Positions 23,080 to 33,597 of a DNA stretch of 64,000 nucleotides are shown here, piece by piece (positions within the stretch are counted from its first letter, which is position 1; the number at the start of each line of letters is the position of its first letter). The position numbers and the translations under genes are program-made. The DNA comes from Gnetum montanum (taxonomy: Eukaryota > Streptophyta > Gnetopsida > Gnetales > Gnetaceae). The DNA lies in assembly GCA_015680685.1 (NCBI GenBank), contig MNCI01010839.1, positions 1,371,211-1,435,210 of the forward strand, in the 5' to 3' direction. Below the pieces are notes generated by a model. The model saw only the letters and a list, made by a program, of their open reading frames with translations, had not been told where the DNA came from and made no database searches.

Positions 23080-23960
23080 ATTTAGGTAAGTCAAGCAGGC
23101 TCTAAAATAGAAGAACATGACATTGAGCCTCTATGACTTGTTGATGACATCTCAAAAGCACCGTGAGGCTATGGTTCGTATGCTGACATCCATACCTGTG
23201 GATGAAGGCTTACTAGCGGAAGAGGAAGCGATACATGCTGTCATGTTTCCCCCCGCCGCTAAGCGACCCAAACCTACCTCATTGACCTTTTATGATGAAT
23301 CCATCAAAGATGATCCTGAGAAAGGTCGAGTGATGACAGAACCCATGTTCATCACCATCTAGGTTGGTTAACATCAGATCCAAAGGGTGCACATTAACGA
23401 TGGCGTGGCTACGAATGTCATCCCTTATCCTATAGTGGATAAGTTAGGTCTGGTCGACCAGATTAGTCCTACGATGACATCGTGCCTAAAGTCATTCAAC
23501 GGGGCACGAGTTCAAGTCAAAGGGATGGTGCATATTGATTTCGTGGTGGGAGACCAGTTCCCAACAGACGCCACATTTATCGTTGTCGAGGAGATGCCCG
23601 GCTTCAGCCTGATTCTAGGGAGGTCCTGGCTAGCCCAACTGAGGGCAGTTTCATCACTAATACACCAAGAGATATACCTACCTTACGCAGGGGGAGAGGT
23701 AGTAATACACGGTGATGAAATAACTCCTAGAACTATTAATAACATCGAGGAAGAATGGGGTTTGGAGATCGAAATGCCCGAAGATCAAACCCATGTTCAA
23801 ATTCCTGAACAAGTCGAAATGAATAATGACAGCCTAGCCTGGGTTGGCCTACCATTCTAGGGAGAAGAGGATGATGTGGAGGAGTCAGGCCATAAATCTC
23901 CTTGCCCTTACACACCACTCAATGTGAAAGCCATCAAGAAACATTTACAGGCTAGCGATT
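23080..23960 (+). pseudogene. Element C: aspartic protease with altered active site
   Basis: The N-terminal block L-S-L-Y-D-L-L-M-T-S-Q-K-H-R (23123-23165) is conserved with A and B. The protease proper follows at 23380-23700: the active site reads I-N-D-G-V-A where B has V-D-D-G-A-A, so the catalytic Asp is Asn. Then D-K-L-G-L-V-D-Q, S-F-N-G-A-R, V-V-G-D-Q-F-P-T and I-L-G-R-S-W-L-A-Q-L. The tail to 23863 is acidic. A stop stands at 23360. A conserved C-terminal peptide (K-S-P-C-P-Y-T-P-L) is still recognisable to about 23960, after which coding similarity ends. Confidence 0.85.
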
Positions 23961-24479
23961 GACCTGCGTGGTATTTACGCGCATCGTTACCTTTGCACTA
24001 GTTTTTCCATTTATGCTTATCAAATTTGACTGTTAGTTTTCTTTAATATACATATATTTATGCTTTCTATCCATTACGCCATTTACATTTTCCAGTTTAC
24101 ACCATTTATGCTTCTTGACTCTTATTAGTTATATTAGTACAATTACGCAAATATGCACACTTTTATCAATTACATTCTCTGACGTACGCAAATGGCCCGC
24201 AACGGCCTAAAACTAGCTAATCTGTTTATATCTTACGCAAACGCTATGTGACAGCCCACAATGGCCTTAAACTAGCAACTCCATTCGACGATTGCAATAA
24301 CACCACCTATCCAAAACCTTCAACAATTTTATTTACACTTTGTATAAAGAAAGAAATAAAATTAAAAACCATAAAGAAAATCTCATGATTAATCATGCCA
24401 AGATTCATATTGCCATTGTTCAACCTCATAAATAAAATCGTGCATAAATCACAATTACACATCCCCTCTAGTGCCATTG
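23961..24479 (+). repeat. Element C: post-protease spacer with AACGGCCTAAAACTAG repeats
   Basis: Two clear copies of (C)CCNCAA(C/T)GGCCT(A/T)AAACTAGC stand at 24190-24220 and 24250-24275. Upstream (23990-24190) TTACGC/TTATGC motifs recur, as in the LTR. This stretch would be the start of the sense-strand intron if the element is spliced like Ogre; I cannot fix the donor. Confidence 0.55.
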
Positions 24480-27400
24480 TCACCAGTATCCATTAACTTC
24501 GCCTCTAAGCCTAACAAATCATCTTCGAATGGGCTATCCCTTTTAGGGAGTATTCCTTCATGAGGAATGTCATCTTCACAGGGCTCTTGCACTAACACTT
24601 GCTCCCCAAGGGGACGGTCTGCATCATTACGCTCTCCTTCCTAAACGTGTTCTTCATCTTGTCCACCTTCTTCATCCATTCCTTGTACCTACATACAACA
24701 AGTACATAAGAAAAAGCCATGATAGGACAAGTCAGAAAATTTAAATTCAATAACACTGAACACTTACTCGTGATGGTCCTGCATCTGCAGCAAAGGGGAG
24801 TTGATCTAAACCGACCCACAAGCGTTGCATAATTTCGTTTTCTATCAACTTAGACCAAACTCCATTTCCCAGATTAGTTCTAGCCTTCACCTTCCCTTTC
24901 TCCACGCTACTCCATCGGGGTGGTTTGAGGAAGAAGGTAGGGACTATAGTCTCTTCCTCGGGGAGAGTAATTTCTCTTCTCGGGGACACGCTTACCGTCA
25001 CCAGGTCCTGGAACTTCTCAAAAGCCTTTGATGCACCAATGACATCGAGGAACAATCGCAAGGATTGAGCTTCAATGGTAGAATCTCGATAATGATGACG
25101 ATAAGCAATACTTTCTCACTTATACAGATGCTTATGATCTTTCTGCTTCTAACCCCACTCTTGAACACTTGCGGAAAAGTCCTTCCAGTCTTGATTCTTT
25201 TGGGCCAAGAGCTCTATTTGCATCCTTTACTCCACCAATTCATGACTAGTTTGTACACTGTTTCTGATTGTGGTCCAGTAGCGAGCATAGTCAATGACAG
25301 CTGTTTGCTAGTCTTCCTCACTTGTTCCTCGAGCTTGCAAGAATTCACATCGTGCTCTTAAGTCTCCGACCTCTTTGGTTAGAGACATCCTTTCCTTCTC
25401 TGATCTCTGCAGCTTCTTCCAGAGGTCTTCATTAACATTTTGACTCTCCCACAAGGAGCGGGTCGAGCGTAACGCATATTTACACATTTCCTCATAAATG
25501 TTGCGTGGCATGACTATTCCTTCCGATGAAGGCTCAATGGTGTTCAGGTCAATGGGCTCCGTAGAGTCCCATCAAAGGCGAGCTCTTGATGACAAATATT
25601 AGATCAAACATGAATAAATATTGTAACCTTATAATAAAATAAGCATACTATAGCCGTAACATACCAGCCCAGGATCGATGCACTCTAGGCGCTCGATCAT
25701 ATCACCGACAACACCTTCCATAAAGAAAAATTTATTGGGGAATTCCCCCATACTTTGCTTACAACGGCGGACAGGGATGCACCTCATTCATCTATAGCAT
25801 AATTAAGTCAAAATTTTCGGTTAATAATAGAATTCCTTAAAAATTTTAATAGATTGATTACCCTTGCCTATCCCAGTGGGAAGTGCATCAATGTTCTCTG
25901 CCTCCACTCTCTCTTTGCACACAAGGGTCTGTGCGTCACTCACTCTAATAGTTGGGGCATCCTCTTCCAAAACTGGGGCCCCTTCCCCATGCCGTAATAC
26001 CACCACCCCTATTTCAGGGGTCAACCACTCTATAGGTTTCCCTGTTTATGCCATATAATGCACTCAAATAATTCAAAATACCTTGAATAAGTTGCATAAT
26101 ACAACAATTACCATAAATTTTACTATATCCTTTTACTTATCAGGCAGAGGTTTACTCCGCTGAAACTTGACTTGTATAGTTTTGCCCGCACTGCCTGCTG
26201 GCTCCATAGGCACCTCAGTTAAACAAGGCCTTTTACGCTAAACTGAGGCATCTACTATTTCTGCCGCCAGGTGCTTCCCCCATGACGCATTATCAGTGTA
26301 AGAGGGAAGTGCCCCACCTATGCTGTCAAGGCCTCACATTCGAGGTGCCACCACATCCCTAGTCGTTATAGAAAGTGACTCTCCAATTCCCTCCAGAAGA
26401 TCTTGTGACCGGGTAGTGCCGAAGAGGTGGGAGATTTAGGGTTTGGATAACTGGTCTTGGTCCTGTTGCACCCAGACCCCATTCCTCTGGACCACCAAAA
26501 ATTTGGCAAAATACCGGAGGCAAGCTATGAAGAAGGCGAAGTGCACACTGAAATGGGACTCGAGCTTTTGGCGGAGCCTGATCATCTCAGTGTGTAACCC
26601 CTCAGCAAAATAGCTTGCCTAGTCGAATTGGGTCCCTTTCTCAATCACCTCTCGCATGATACGTGCCTGTTCTATAGTAAATAACTTCCCCTACGAGAGT
26701 GTTCTGAGGAAAGCCTAGGCTCGGAAGAGGGGATAAATGGTCTTGGTAACCTCTAACTCAATCTTTTCACAAGGAATCCCCTTTGTGTCCTTCTTAGTCC
26801 CCAATCACTCCTCTAGCTCTTCCTAACATTTGACGCTTCTCCTCAACTTTTCTTCTATGGGAAGACCATCGGAGGGGACACCGAAGAGGTTAGTAAAAAG
26901 CTGAGCATCAATATCAAAATGTACATGCACGTTATGCATGCACGTGCAAAAATGCTCAGCCCCCTCGCAAAACGAGTTAACTAGGGTTAACATTTCTCTT
27001 GCGGGGACATTGGGGGTTACGACCAAGAACAAATGCGTTAGCCTCGCCTCCCGCAACTTAGTAACCAATGCAACTGGGGCCGCTGTGTGGCCAAGCCAAC
27101 GTTGTGCTTCCTTTATGTCGTCATAACGGAAGAGGAGGGTGTTCACCTCGTGGTTGGAAATCATGACGATAATCTCCCGGGATTCCCTAACTAATAACAC
27201 AAGACACAAGTCAAGATAGCGAAAATAATGTTACGCAACATTTCAAAAAAAAAATAATATCTTGTAACTAATTGTAGCAATGAAACCTTACCAGGTCCAA
27301 ATGGCAAAGGAAATGAAGGAAGCTTCCTTTGCACGTCTGCGAGGGTGAGGGGTGGGTTTAAAGTCCATTCCTCATGTAACCACCTGAGGTTCTAACAACT

Positions 27401-28505
27401 CTTGAACGAATCGGCATAATGGGTAGGATACTCAGGAATTTTGAAGGCCATTTGCCCCATGACACCGGCGCGTACGTTGCTAGTGGATGTAAACTCATTT
27501 ATCACCCTTTCGGTCCAGGTCAATGTATCATTATTGCCCACTAACCCATTTTCGTTGATAAAGAACCTGTATCATATGGCACATTACTATCCTATGCTTT
27601 GCAAAATCAGACATTAAAAAACATATTAATAACACCGCCAGTAAAACAACTTACCTGCCTGAGTAATACAACGTGCCCGGTGGATTATGAAAGTGGGTTG
27701 AGATATGACGGGCTACGAACAAAGTATTATACGCATGGTAACAGCTAAATCTGGGCATCTCCCAGATCCAACTTAAACACCTCAATTCTCTAGCACTAAG
27801 TTCATGGTCTTGAGGCCGACCAGTATCAATAGCCCCATCTGTCAGGAAAGCCAGGATGCCCTATGTAGACCCGACTAACAAATGTTCCAAAATAGCCCCA
27901 GCCACATTGCCCGACAAATGCGACCAAACGATGATGCTGTAGTTACGCAACAAAAATTGCAAAAACTCCAGTGCATCCTTCCAGAACCATATTTCCTTCC
28001 CCTGTAGGCGAGTTTGAGGGGGAGGAACATTGGTTGTGGGAGGTTTTATACAACATAAAACCCCGACTATGTCCAAAACGATTAGGATAGGTTTCACCAT
28101 TATGCTGTCCAAAACATTACCATTTAGATTCCGTTGCATGCTTAGGAAAACTATAGGAAAAACTACAAATTATGCTTCAGCCGGACAACCAAAATAGCTT
28201 AAACCCTTGCAATAGTGTAAGGTTTGTCTCAAACAATGGCGATGGATGCAATACCACCATCTGAACCCCTATTTTAATACGAGGTCTACATCCTAAAACT
28301 CTAGTTTACGTAGATGATGCAAAAGAACAAACACAAGAAAAAAGGATATCACTGAAAGCAATACGAGTAAGTAAGGGATGGCCTATCGATTCAAGGAAGT
28401 GACATCTCTCACTTTGACCAAGGCCTGTGAAGCATGCTGCAGACTTCCTTGTACTTTGTCGATTTTTGCCAATTTTACATTCTTTCCTCTCACTTTCGGC
28501 GCCAT
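24480..28505 (-). pseudogene. Element C: spliced antisense gene with FCP1/NIF-like domain
   Basis: Not a known gag-pol gene; it runs against the element. Predicted exons on the minus strand: 1, 28505-28387 (M-A-P-K-V-R-G-K, 119 bases, phase 2; donor GT now AT); 2, 28140-27655 (K-P-I-L-I-V-L-D-I-V-G-V-L-C, then F-L-Q-F-L and V-W-S-H-L-S; donor AG|GTAAGT); 3, 27566-27292 (donor GTAAGG); 4, 27190-26141 (N-L-F-G-V-P-S-D-G-L-P-I); 5, 26041-25862 (acidic); 6, 25791-25665 (N-K-F-F-F-M-E-G-V-V; donor GTATGT); 7, 25584-24768 (coiled coil L-Q-R-S-E-K-E-R and F-L-D-V-I-G-A-S-K-A; donor GTAAGTG); 8, from 24688. Frames join across introns. About 1,050 residues, with roughly ten stops. The domain in exon 2 resembles HAD phosphatases of the FCP1/NIF group; the remainder is unrecognised. 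Confidence 0.75.
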
Positions 28506-28630
28506 AGTTACAGTCCTGAACACCTTCACAAATAACGTGCTGCTATCTTTTTCTCTTTCTCCTTCTCTCTGCGACAGCTGAATTCGAATTTGCAATAGCC
28601 AACAGCCTGTTTTCAATAAGAACTGCCTAC

Positions 28631-28640
28631 TTATATGCAA
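28631..28640 (-). promoter_or_regulatory. TATA box of the antisense gene in element C
   Basis: The minus strand reads TTGCATATAAGTAGGC about 126 bases before the ATG at 28505. Elements B and A have TATA boxes at comparable places before their antisense ATGs, which supports a real promoter rather than chance. Confidence 0.6.
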
Positions 28641-28965
28641 AACTAACCGACTTGACGCCCGATTAAAGCGGGACTTGCCCAAATGCTGGTGTCAGTATGA
28701 ACTGGAACCCGAAGATCAAGGAATTAATGCAGCAGATATCGCATGCATTACGATCCAAAATGACCTTAAACTACTGCACCTTATCACTTCGTAATCAGGT
28801 CACATTAATTACAGGCTGTTCACAGTATTCAAAATTCAGTTAGCTCTTCATGCTCGGTAACGTCATGCCATACCTTTTTCAAACTACACCAAGCGTCATA
28901 CGTTAATACTGGTGGCATCTAACTTAGCATTTTCCTAACCACTTTCATATTTGGCAATTTTGCAG
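28641..28965 (+). promoter_or_regulatory. Element C: spacer and putative sense-strand splice acceptor before RT
   Basis: The stretch contains one copy of AAAATGACCTTAAACTACTG (28757-28776) and ends in TTTCCTAACCACTTTCAT..TTTTGCAG|GATAG, with a plant-like branch point (CTAAC) and pyrimidine-rich run. Acceptor AG is at 28964-28965. Elements B (37402-37403, TGGTAG|GTTGAG) and A (44546-44545 on minus, ATGTAG|GATAAA) have acceptors at the same point of the alignment. Ogre elements are known to splice out an intron between protease and RT; here that is inference. Confidence 0.5.
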
Positions 28966-30480
28966 GATAGTTGGCAAATGCACGAAACTTTATCTGCACC
29001 CCTAGCCTTAACAGGCCCACATGGGGAAATCATTAGACAATTTGATCCCACACTACTAGAAACTAACCTTGCCCTCAATGATGCAAACATAGCCACGTCA
29101 GAAACATCCCTAGACTGGCCAAAATAATTGATGTGCATGCTAGATCTGGAGGCTAGAGATGTAACCGAAGACTCCCTTAATGAGGTCTCTGTGGTTACGC
29201 ATAAAGGTGAGACTAAAACTCTTAAGGTTAGTTCTTTACTGGACCAAAAGGCACATGACAACATAAAACAAGCGCTCCAGAATAACGTCATAGTGTTCGC
29301 ATGGTCATATGAAGATATGCCGGGACTAGACCCAAGACTAATACAACACAACATAATTCTAGATCCCCATATTAAAGAAATTAGACAAAAGGCATGGAAA
29401 ATTAAGCTAGAAGTCGCACTAGCAGTACATGATGAGATCACTAAAATGTATCAGGATGATTTTATTTGCGTGGTCGATTACTCAGACTGGGTATCCAACA
29501 TTGTAATTGTCCCCAAAAAGACCTGAGGGATATGCATCTGCATAGACTTCTGAGACTTATACAAAGCCACAATCAAGGACAATTTCCCACTACCGAGTAT
29601 CGACCAACTAGTGGATATAACTTCTGGGCATGTGCTTTTATCCTTCATGGATGGCTTCTCAGGCTATAATCAAATTCACATCAACCTAGAACACCAGCTG
29701 AAAATGACATTCATGAGACCCTAGGGGACCTTTTGTTACACTATGATGCCCTTTTGTTTAAAAAATGCCAAAGCTACATATCAACGAGCTATGACATACA
29801 TATTTAGTTATTACCTCCTAGGGAGACTGAATGATTATGTTGACGATATAGCTGTTAAGTCTATAAGGTCAGAAGATCATTTGGAAGATCTAGAGTTAGT
29901 CCTTAAAAGATGCTCTAAATACGACCTCCGGCTCAACCCAAAGAAGTGCGTATTTGGAGTCAAAACCAGATGCATGCTGGGGTTTGTGGTATCAGAAAAT
30001 GGCATATGAGTAGACCCTAACAAGGTCAAGGCCATTGTTGAATTGACACCCCCTACAAATCTTAGGAAATTACGTGGATTGCAAGGGAGGTTACAGTTTA
30101 TCAGGCGGTTCATCTCGAGGTTAACGGATAAGTTACACCCTATGCAGTATTTTCTTAAAAAAGGAGTTAATTTTGAATGGATAGATGATTGTCAACGTGC
30201 ATTTGATAGCTTGAAATAAGAACTTTAATGCTTGCCAACAGTATTCCCGCCACAAAGGGATCAGTCGTTCTACATTTACCTCGTAACCTCAGACGTAGCT
30301 CTAGCTGCATTACTCTGTCAAAAGAGAGATGATGGGTCAGAAGTACCCATATACTACTTAAGTCATGCTCTATGTGCATATGAAATGAGGTATAATGAAG
30401 TAGAGCATAATTGTTTAGCGTTAGTATTTACGCTCAAAAAGTGCAGACACTATCTCTTCCAAGTCAAGTCAACATAATCT
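28966..30480 (+). pseudogene. Element C: reverse transcriptase and RNase H
   Basis: Makes cDNA from the element RNA. Order: a conserved leader (L-A-L-T-G-P-H-G-E, V-F-A-W-S-Y-E-D-M-P-G-L-D, 29010-29330), V-S-N-I-V-I-V-P-K-K (about 29490-29520), F-M-D-G-F-S-G-Y-N-Q-I (29647-29680), M-M-P-F-C-L-K-N-A-K-A-T-Y-Q-R, catalytic Y-V-D-D intact at 29836-29848, L-N-P-K-K-C-V-F-G-V, thumb L-R-G-L-Q-G-R-L-Q-F. RNase H follows at 30240-30470 with V-P-I-Y-Y-L-S-H-A-L and L-V-F-T-L-K-K-C-R. Stops (29126, 29524, 29551, 29722, 30007, 30217) are mostly Trp, Arg or Gln codons changed by transitions. Confidence 0.9.
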
Positions 30481-31289
30481 GAAAAAATAACATTCTTAGG
30501 GCTATTACGCACAACCTATATGAAAGTAGTAGGATAGCTCGTTGGAAAGCTATCATGGTAGAATTTGATTTGCATTACATTGGTCAATCTTCTATGAAAG
30601 ACCAAGCGATAGCTGACCAACTAATAACATTACCTATTGACAGTCAGGCGACGATAGAGCTTGAATTTCCTGATGAGCATGTACATAGTCTAAGCCCTAT
30701 CCTAACAGGCCTCAAAGCAATGTTACATTTTGATGGAGCTTCAACCGCTAGAGGTAGCAATGCCACCATGGTCATTACGCTGTCACTTGAACATGTACGT
30801 CTGCACACCTACCACTTGACCTTTCCCTGTATGAACAACGTGGTAGAGTACGAGGGGCTCCTTAGGGGATTATTAACAGCCAGAGAGCTTGATGTTCAAC
30901 ACCTGGCGATTAGACATGATTCGATGCTTGTTATAAATCAAATCACAGGAGTCTATGCCTACAAGGCTGCACATTTACAACCCTATTACGATATGGCTAA
31001 AGATCTTCTGAAGCAGTTCGCAGCAACCGATGCCCAACACGTGCCTCAAAATGATAACACGATAGCCGATGCACTGGCTACATTAGCTTTAAATGTGTTG
31101 TTGCACCTGTTTGACACTTGTCCCACCTTAATGATAGAGTATTCAGATTCTATCATTCAGATGGTGCCAATATCTTCACTGCTCGTGGATAGAACGCTAG
31201 AGTGGTATGACAACATTAAAACTTACCTCCTGCATGGCGAACCACCGCACGAGCTAACACGCACACAAAAAGATGCAATCCGCAAGTGA
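30481..31289 (+). pseudogene. Element C: archaeal-type RNase H (aRNH), nearly intact
   Basis: A 244-codon open segment from 30555. It begins V-E-F-D-L-H-Y-I and carries the aRNH hallmarks: H-F-D-G-A-S-T (about 30725), N-N-V-V-E-Y-E-G-L-L-R-G (about 30835), R-H-D-S-M-L-V-I-N-Q (about 30910), V-P-Q-N-D-N-T-I-A-D-A-L-A-T-L-A (about 31035-31085). These hold the acidic D..E..D..D residues. A dual RNase H of this kind is the accepted marker of the Tat lineage. A frame change separates it from the RNase H upstream (near 30480-30555). It ends at 31289 where the linker to integrase begins. Confidence 0.88.
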
Positions 31290-32443
31290 GCTAGGCAATA
31301 CGTCATCATAGGAGATAGTACCCTTTGTAGACGCTCTTTCAATGGAGTACTGCTTACTTGCGTTAACAACGACCAAGCACAACGTATAGTCGGTGAAGTT
31401 CACGAAGGACTGTGCGGAGGACACGTAGCCCCACAAGCCATGGCCGCTAAAATCCGTCGCTTAGGGTATTATTAGCCGTATATGAAAAAATACTATCTTA
31501 CAAAGGTTAAAACATGTGACACGTGTCAATGTTACGTGAACCTTATACATGTGTTACCTACGGAACTATACACGACTCAGATTACATGGCCCTTTCAACG
31601 ATGGGGATTAGACATTATAGGGCCTATTGCAGCAAAATCTTCTGCAGGTCACAGCTTGATAATCACCACCACTGAGTATTTTACAAAGTGCGTGGAAGCC
31701 ATCCTTTACGAAAGATCACATCTCAACAGGTCTGCCATTTCATTCTAGACAACATCGTAACTAGATTTGGCCTCCCGATGACTATCGTGACCGATAATGG
31801 GCCACAATTTAGCAGTGTGGAAACAAAATATTTTTGTGATAACCTTGGTATCAAACAATCTTTTTTCTCGCCTTATTACCTGCAAGAGAATGGTCAAGCC
31901 GAAGCAATGAACAAGGTCATTATCAATTTGCTCAAGAAAATGCTCAGCAGCAACAAAAGAGGATGGCATGAAAAGATCCTCTATGTGCTATGGGCATATC
32001 GTACCACATGTAGAACAACTACAGATAGTACACCCTATAGCCTAGTCTATGGATTTGAGGTGGTGCTACCCCTCGAATTACAAGTTCCTTCTCTGCGGAT
32101 GGTCCTCTCCACGATTATAAATGATGCTCAACACACCGAGTCTCGGATCATGGATTTGGACTCAATGGAAGAGAAGCGAATACAAACACTTGATACCATC
32201 AAAAAGTATCAAGATAAGCAGAGGCAGAAGCACTACCATAATCTTCAACAGCATCTGATCAAGAAAAGAGATTTAGTTCTCAAGGCTATTCGCGAACTAG
32301 TAGGCAAGTTCTCTGCAAACTAGGAGGGCCCTTTCTTGGTAGCTGATGTGTATAGCAATGGTGCATTCAAGCTAGCAGATATCAACGGCAACGAGTTATC
32401 AAATCCCGTAAACCATATATACTTGAAGCAGTACTACATCTAG
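31290..32443 (+). pseudogene. Element C: integrase, catalytic triad kept
   Basis: N-terminal zinc domain with V-H-E-G-L-C-G-G-H and C-D-T-C-Q (31390-31530). Core: G-L-D-I-I-G-P-I (31604-31627), T-D-N-G-P-Q-F-S-S (about 31789-31815), N-G-Q-A-E-A-M-N-K (about 31889-31915), so D, D and E are all present. C-terminal module G-P-F-L-V-A-D-V-Y and F-K-L-A-D-I-N-G-N-E-L, ending Q-Y-Y-I at 32440-32443. Defects: stops near 31473 and 32321 and one frameshift between 31690 and 31745. The C-terminal 211 codons (31688-32323) are open. Confidence 0.9.
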
Positions 32444-33060
32444 TTGCATATCCAGTGTTAACATCAGGCACAATGATCGTTCGCTATGATGTAAAACTAG
32501 CACTGTCCTCATGCGTCTGCCACGACGCTAAACTGGCAATGATCGTCCGCTACGACGTAAAACTAGCACTTTCTGCATGCGTTTGCCATGATGCTAAACT
32601 AGTAATGATCATCTGCCATGACGTAAAACTGGAAAATTGCAATCATCCGCTACGATGTAAAACTGGCAGTGTTGTACAGGTCCACCAAGACGTAAAATTG
32701 GCATTTCCTGCACGCGTTCGCCACAACGCTAAACTGGCATCAGCTATCCACCATGACATAAAATTGGCACAGGTAAGTATCTGTCTACTGAGACGTGAAA
32801 CCAGCATAGATTTATCCCTGGGTCATGAGATGAAACTGACATCCATAGCACGGTCTGCTGAGACCATAAATCAGCTCTACCGCCATTTGCTACGACATAA
32901 AACTAGCATTTTTCAGTCCACCCAGACTTTAAACTGGGACCATGGTCTACTGGGACTTAAAACCAGCAACAGCAGTCTACCAGGACTTAAAATTGGGACC
33001 TACAGACTGCCAACATACGAATCAGGCAAGCGTAATCATCTCTGTGTGGCTGCAAAATGA
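32444..33060 (+). repeat. Element C: 3' UTR minisatellite GCTACGACGTAAAACTGGCA
   Basis: At least fourteen imperfect units of (C/T)CGCTA(C/T)GACGTAAAACT(A/G)GCA with variable 15-25 base spacers, 32460-33010. The motif decays towards CTGGGACTTAAAACCAGCA at the far end. An open frame of 201 codons runs through it, but it is made of the repeat itself. Tandem repeats in the 3' UTR of Tat/Ogre elements are known as sources of satellites. Confidence 0.85.
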
Positions 33061-33597
33061 ATGGAGTGGGATGTTGGGATAGCCCCAACATCACTACCTC
33101 ATAGGCATTCTGCTGATTCTTTGGATATGCTGAAAGGCATACTACTGACCCCTTAGAGATGTCGTCATTGCACCCATTTCAATGGTGGCACCTCTAAGAG
33201 GTTAGTTTTGCTGTCTAGATCCCCAAAGGACTTCTCATCAACCACAACCTTGGGGACCTCCACTCATCATCACTATCAGACTCTAGCCTCACAGATTCAC
33301 CTAGCTGGTTCTTTGCATAACCAGTCGGGTGCGATGAGTCTGATTTTCTTTGGTAGTGATATGCTGGGCCAAGCATCAACATTGAGACCCTGGCCTCTTG
33401 CTATGGTTCCTTGTTCATGGCCTGCTCACTCTGTCTCACCCCAAACGGTACTTGATTCAACAACCTTTCTGGTGATTCGGCCAAACAATGGTGTCCTTTG
33501 TTTTCTTCTTTGATTGCAGGTTACTTGCTACAAGGGTGTTGTTCAAAAGTGCATTCACCTGAGCAGTGAAGTATAGACAACATTTTAAGATGGCTGC
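33061..33597 (+). other. Element C: 3' region, possible downstream part of a small antisense gene
   Basis: No sense-strand domain is seen. The minus strand continues from the antisense frame at 33598 with a weak, Lys-rich similarity to element B near 41850. One 101-codon plus-strand frame (33208-33513) has no similarity to anything else here and is not called. Confidence 0.35.

Noticed and set aside
28935-29441. A 168-codon minus-strand frame opposite the RT leader of C
   Set aside because: Lies opposite conserved RT-leader coding sequence and upstream of the antisense TATA box; no similarity in B beyond the mirrored codons.
32455-33060. A 201-codon plus-strand open frame after integrase of C
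   Set aside because: It is made of the tandem repeat GCTACGACGTAAAACTGGCA read through; B and A have no matching frame and its repeats are out of register, so it is best seen as repeat, not gene.
33208-33513. A 101-codon plus frame in C's 3' region
   Set aside because: No equivalent in B, composition not protein-like, and weak antisense similarity runs on the other strand.
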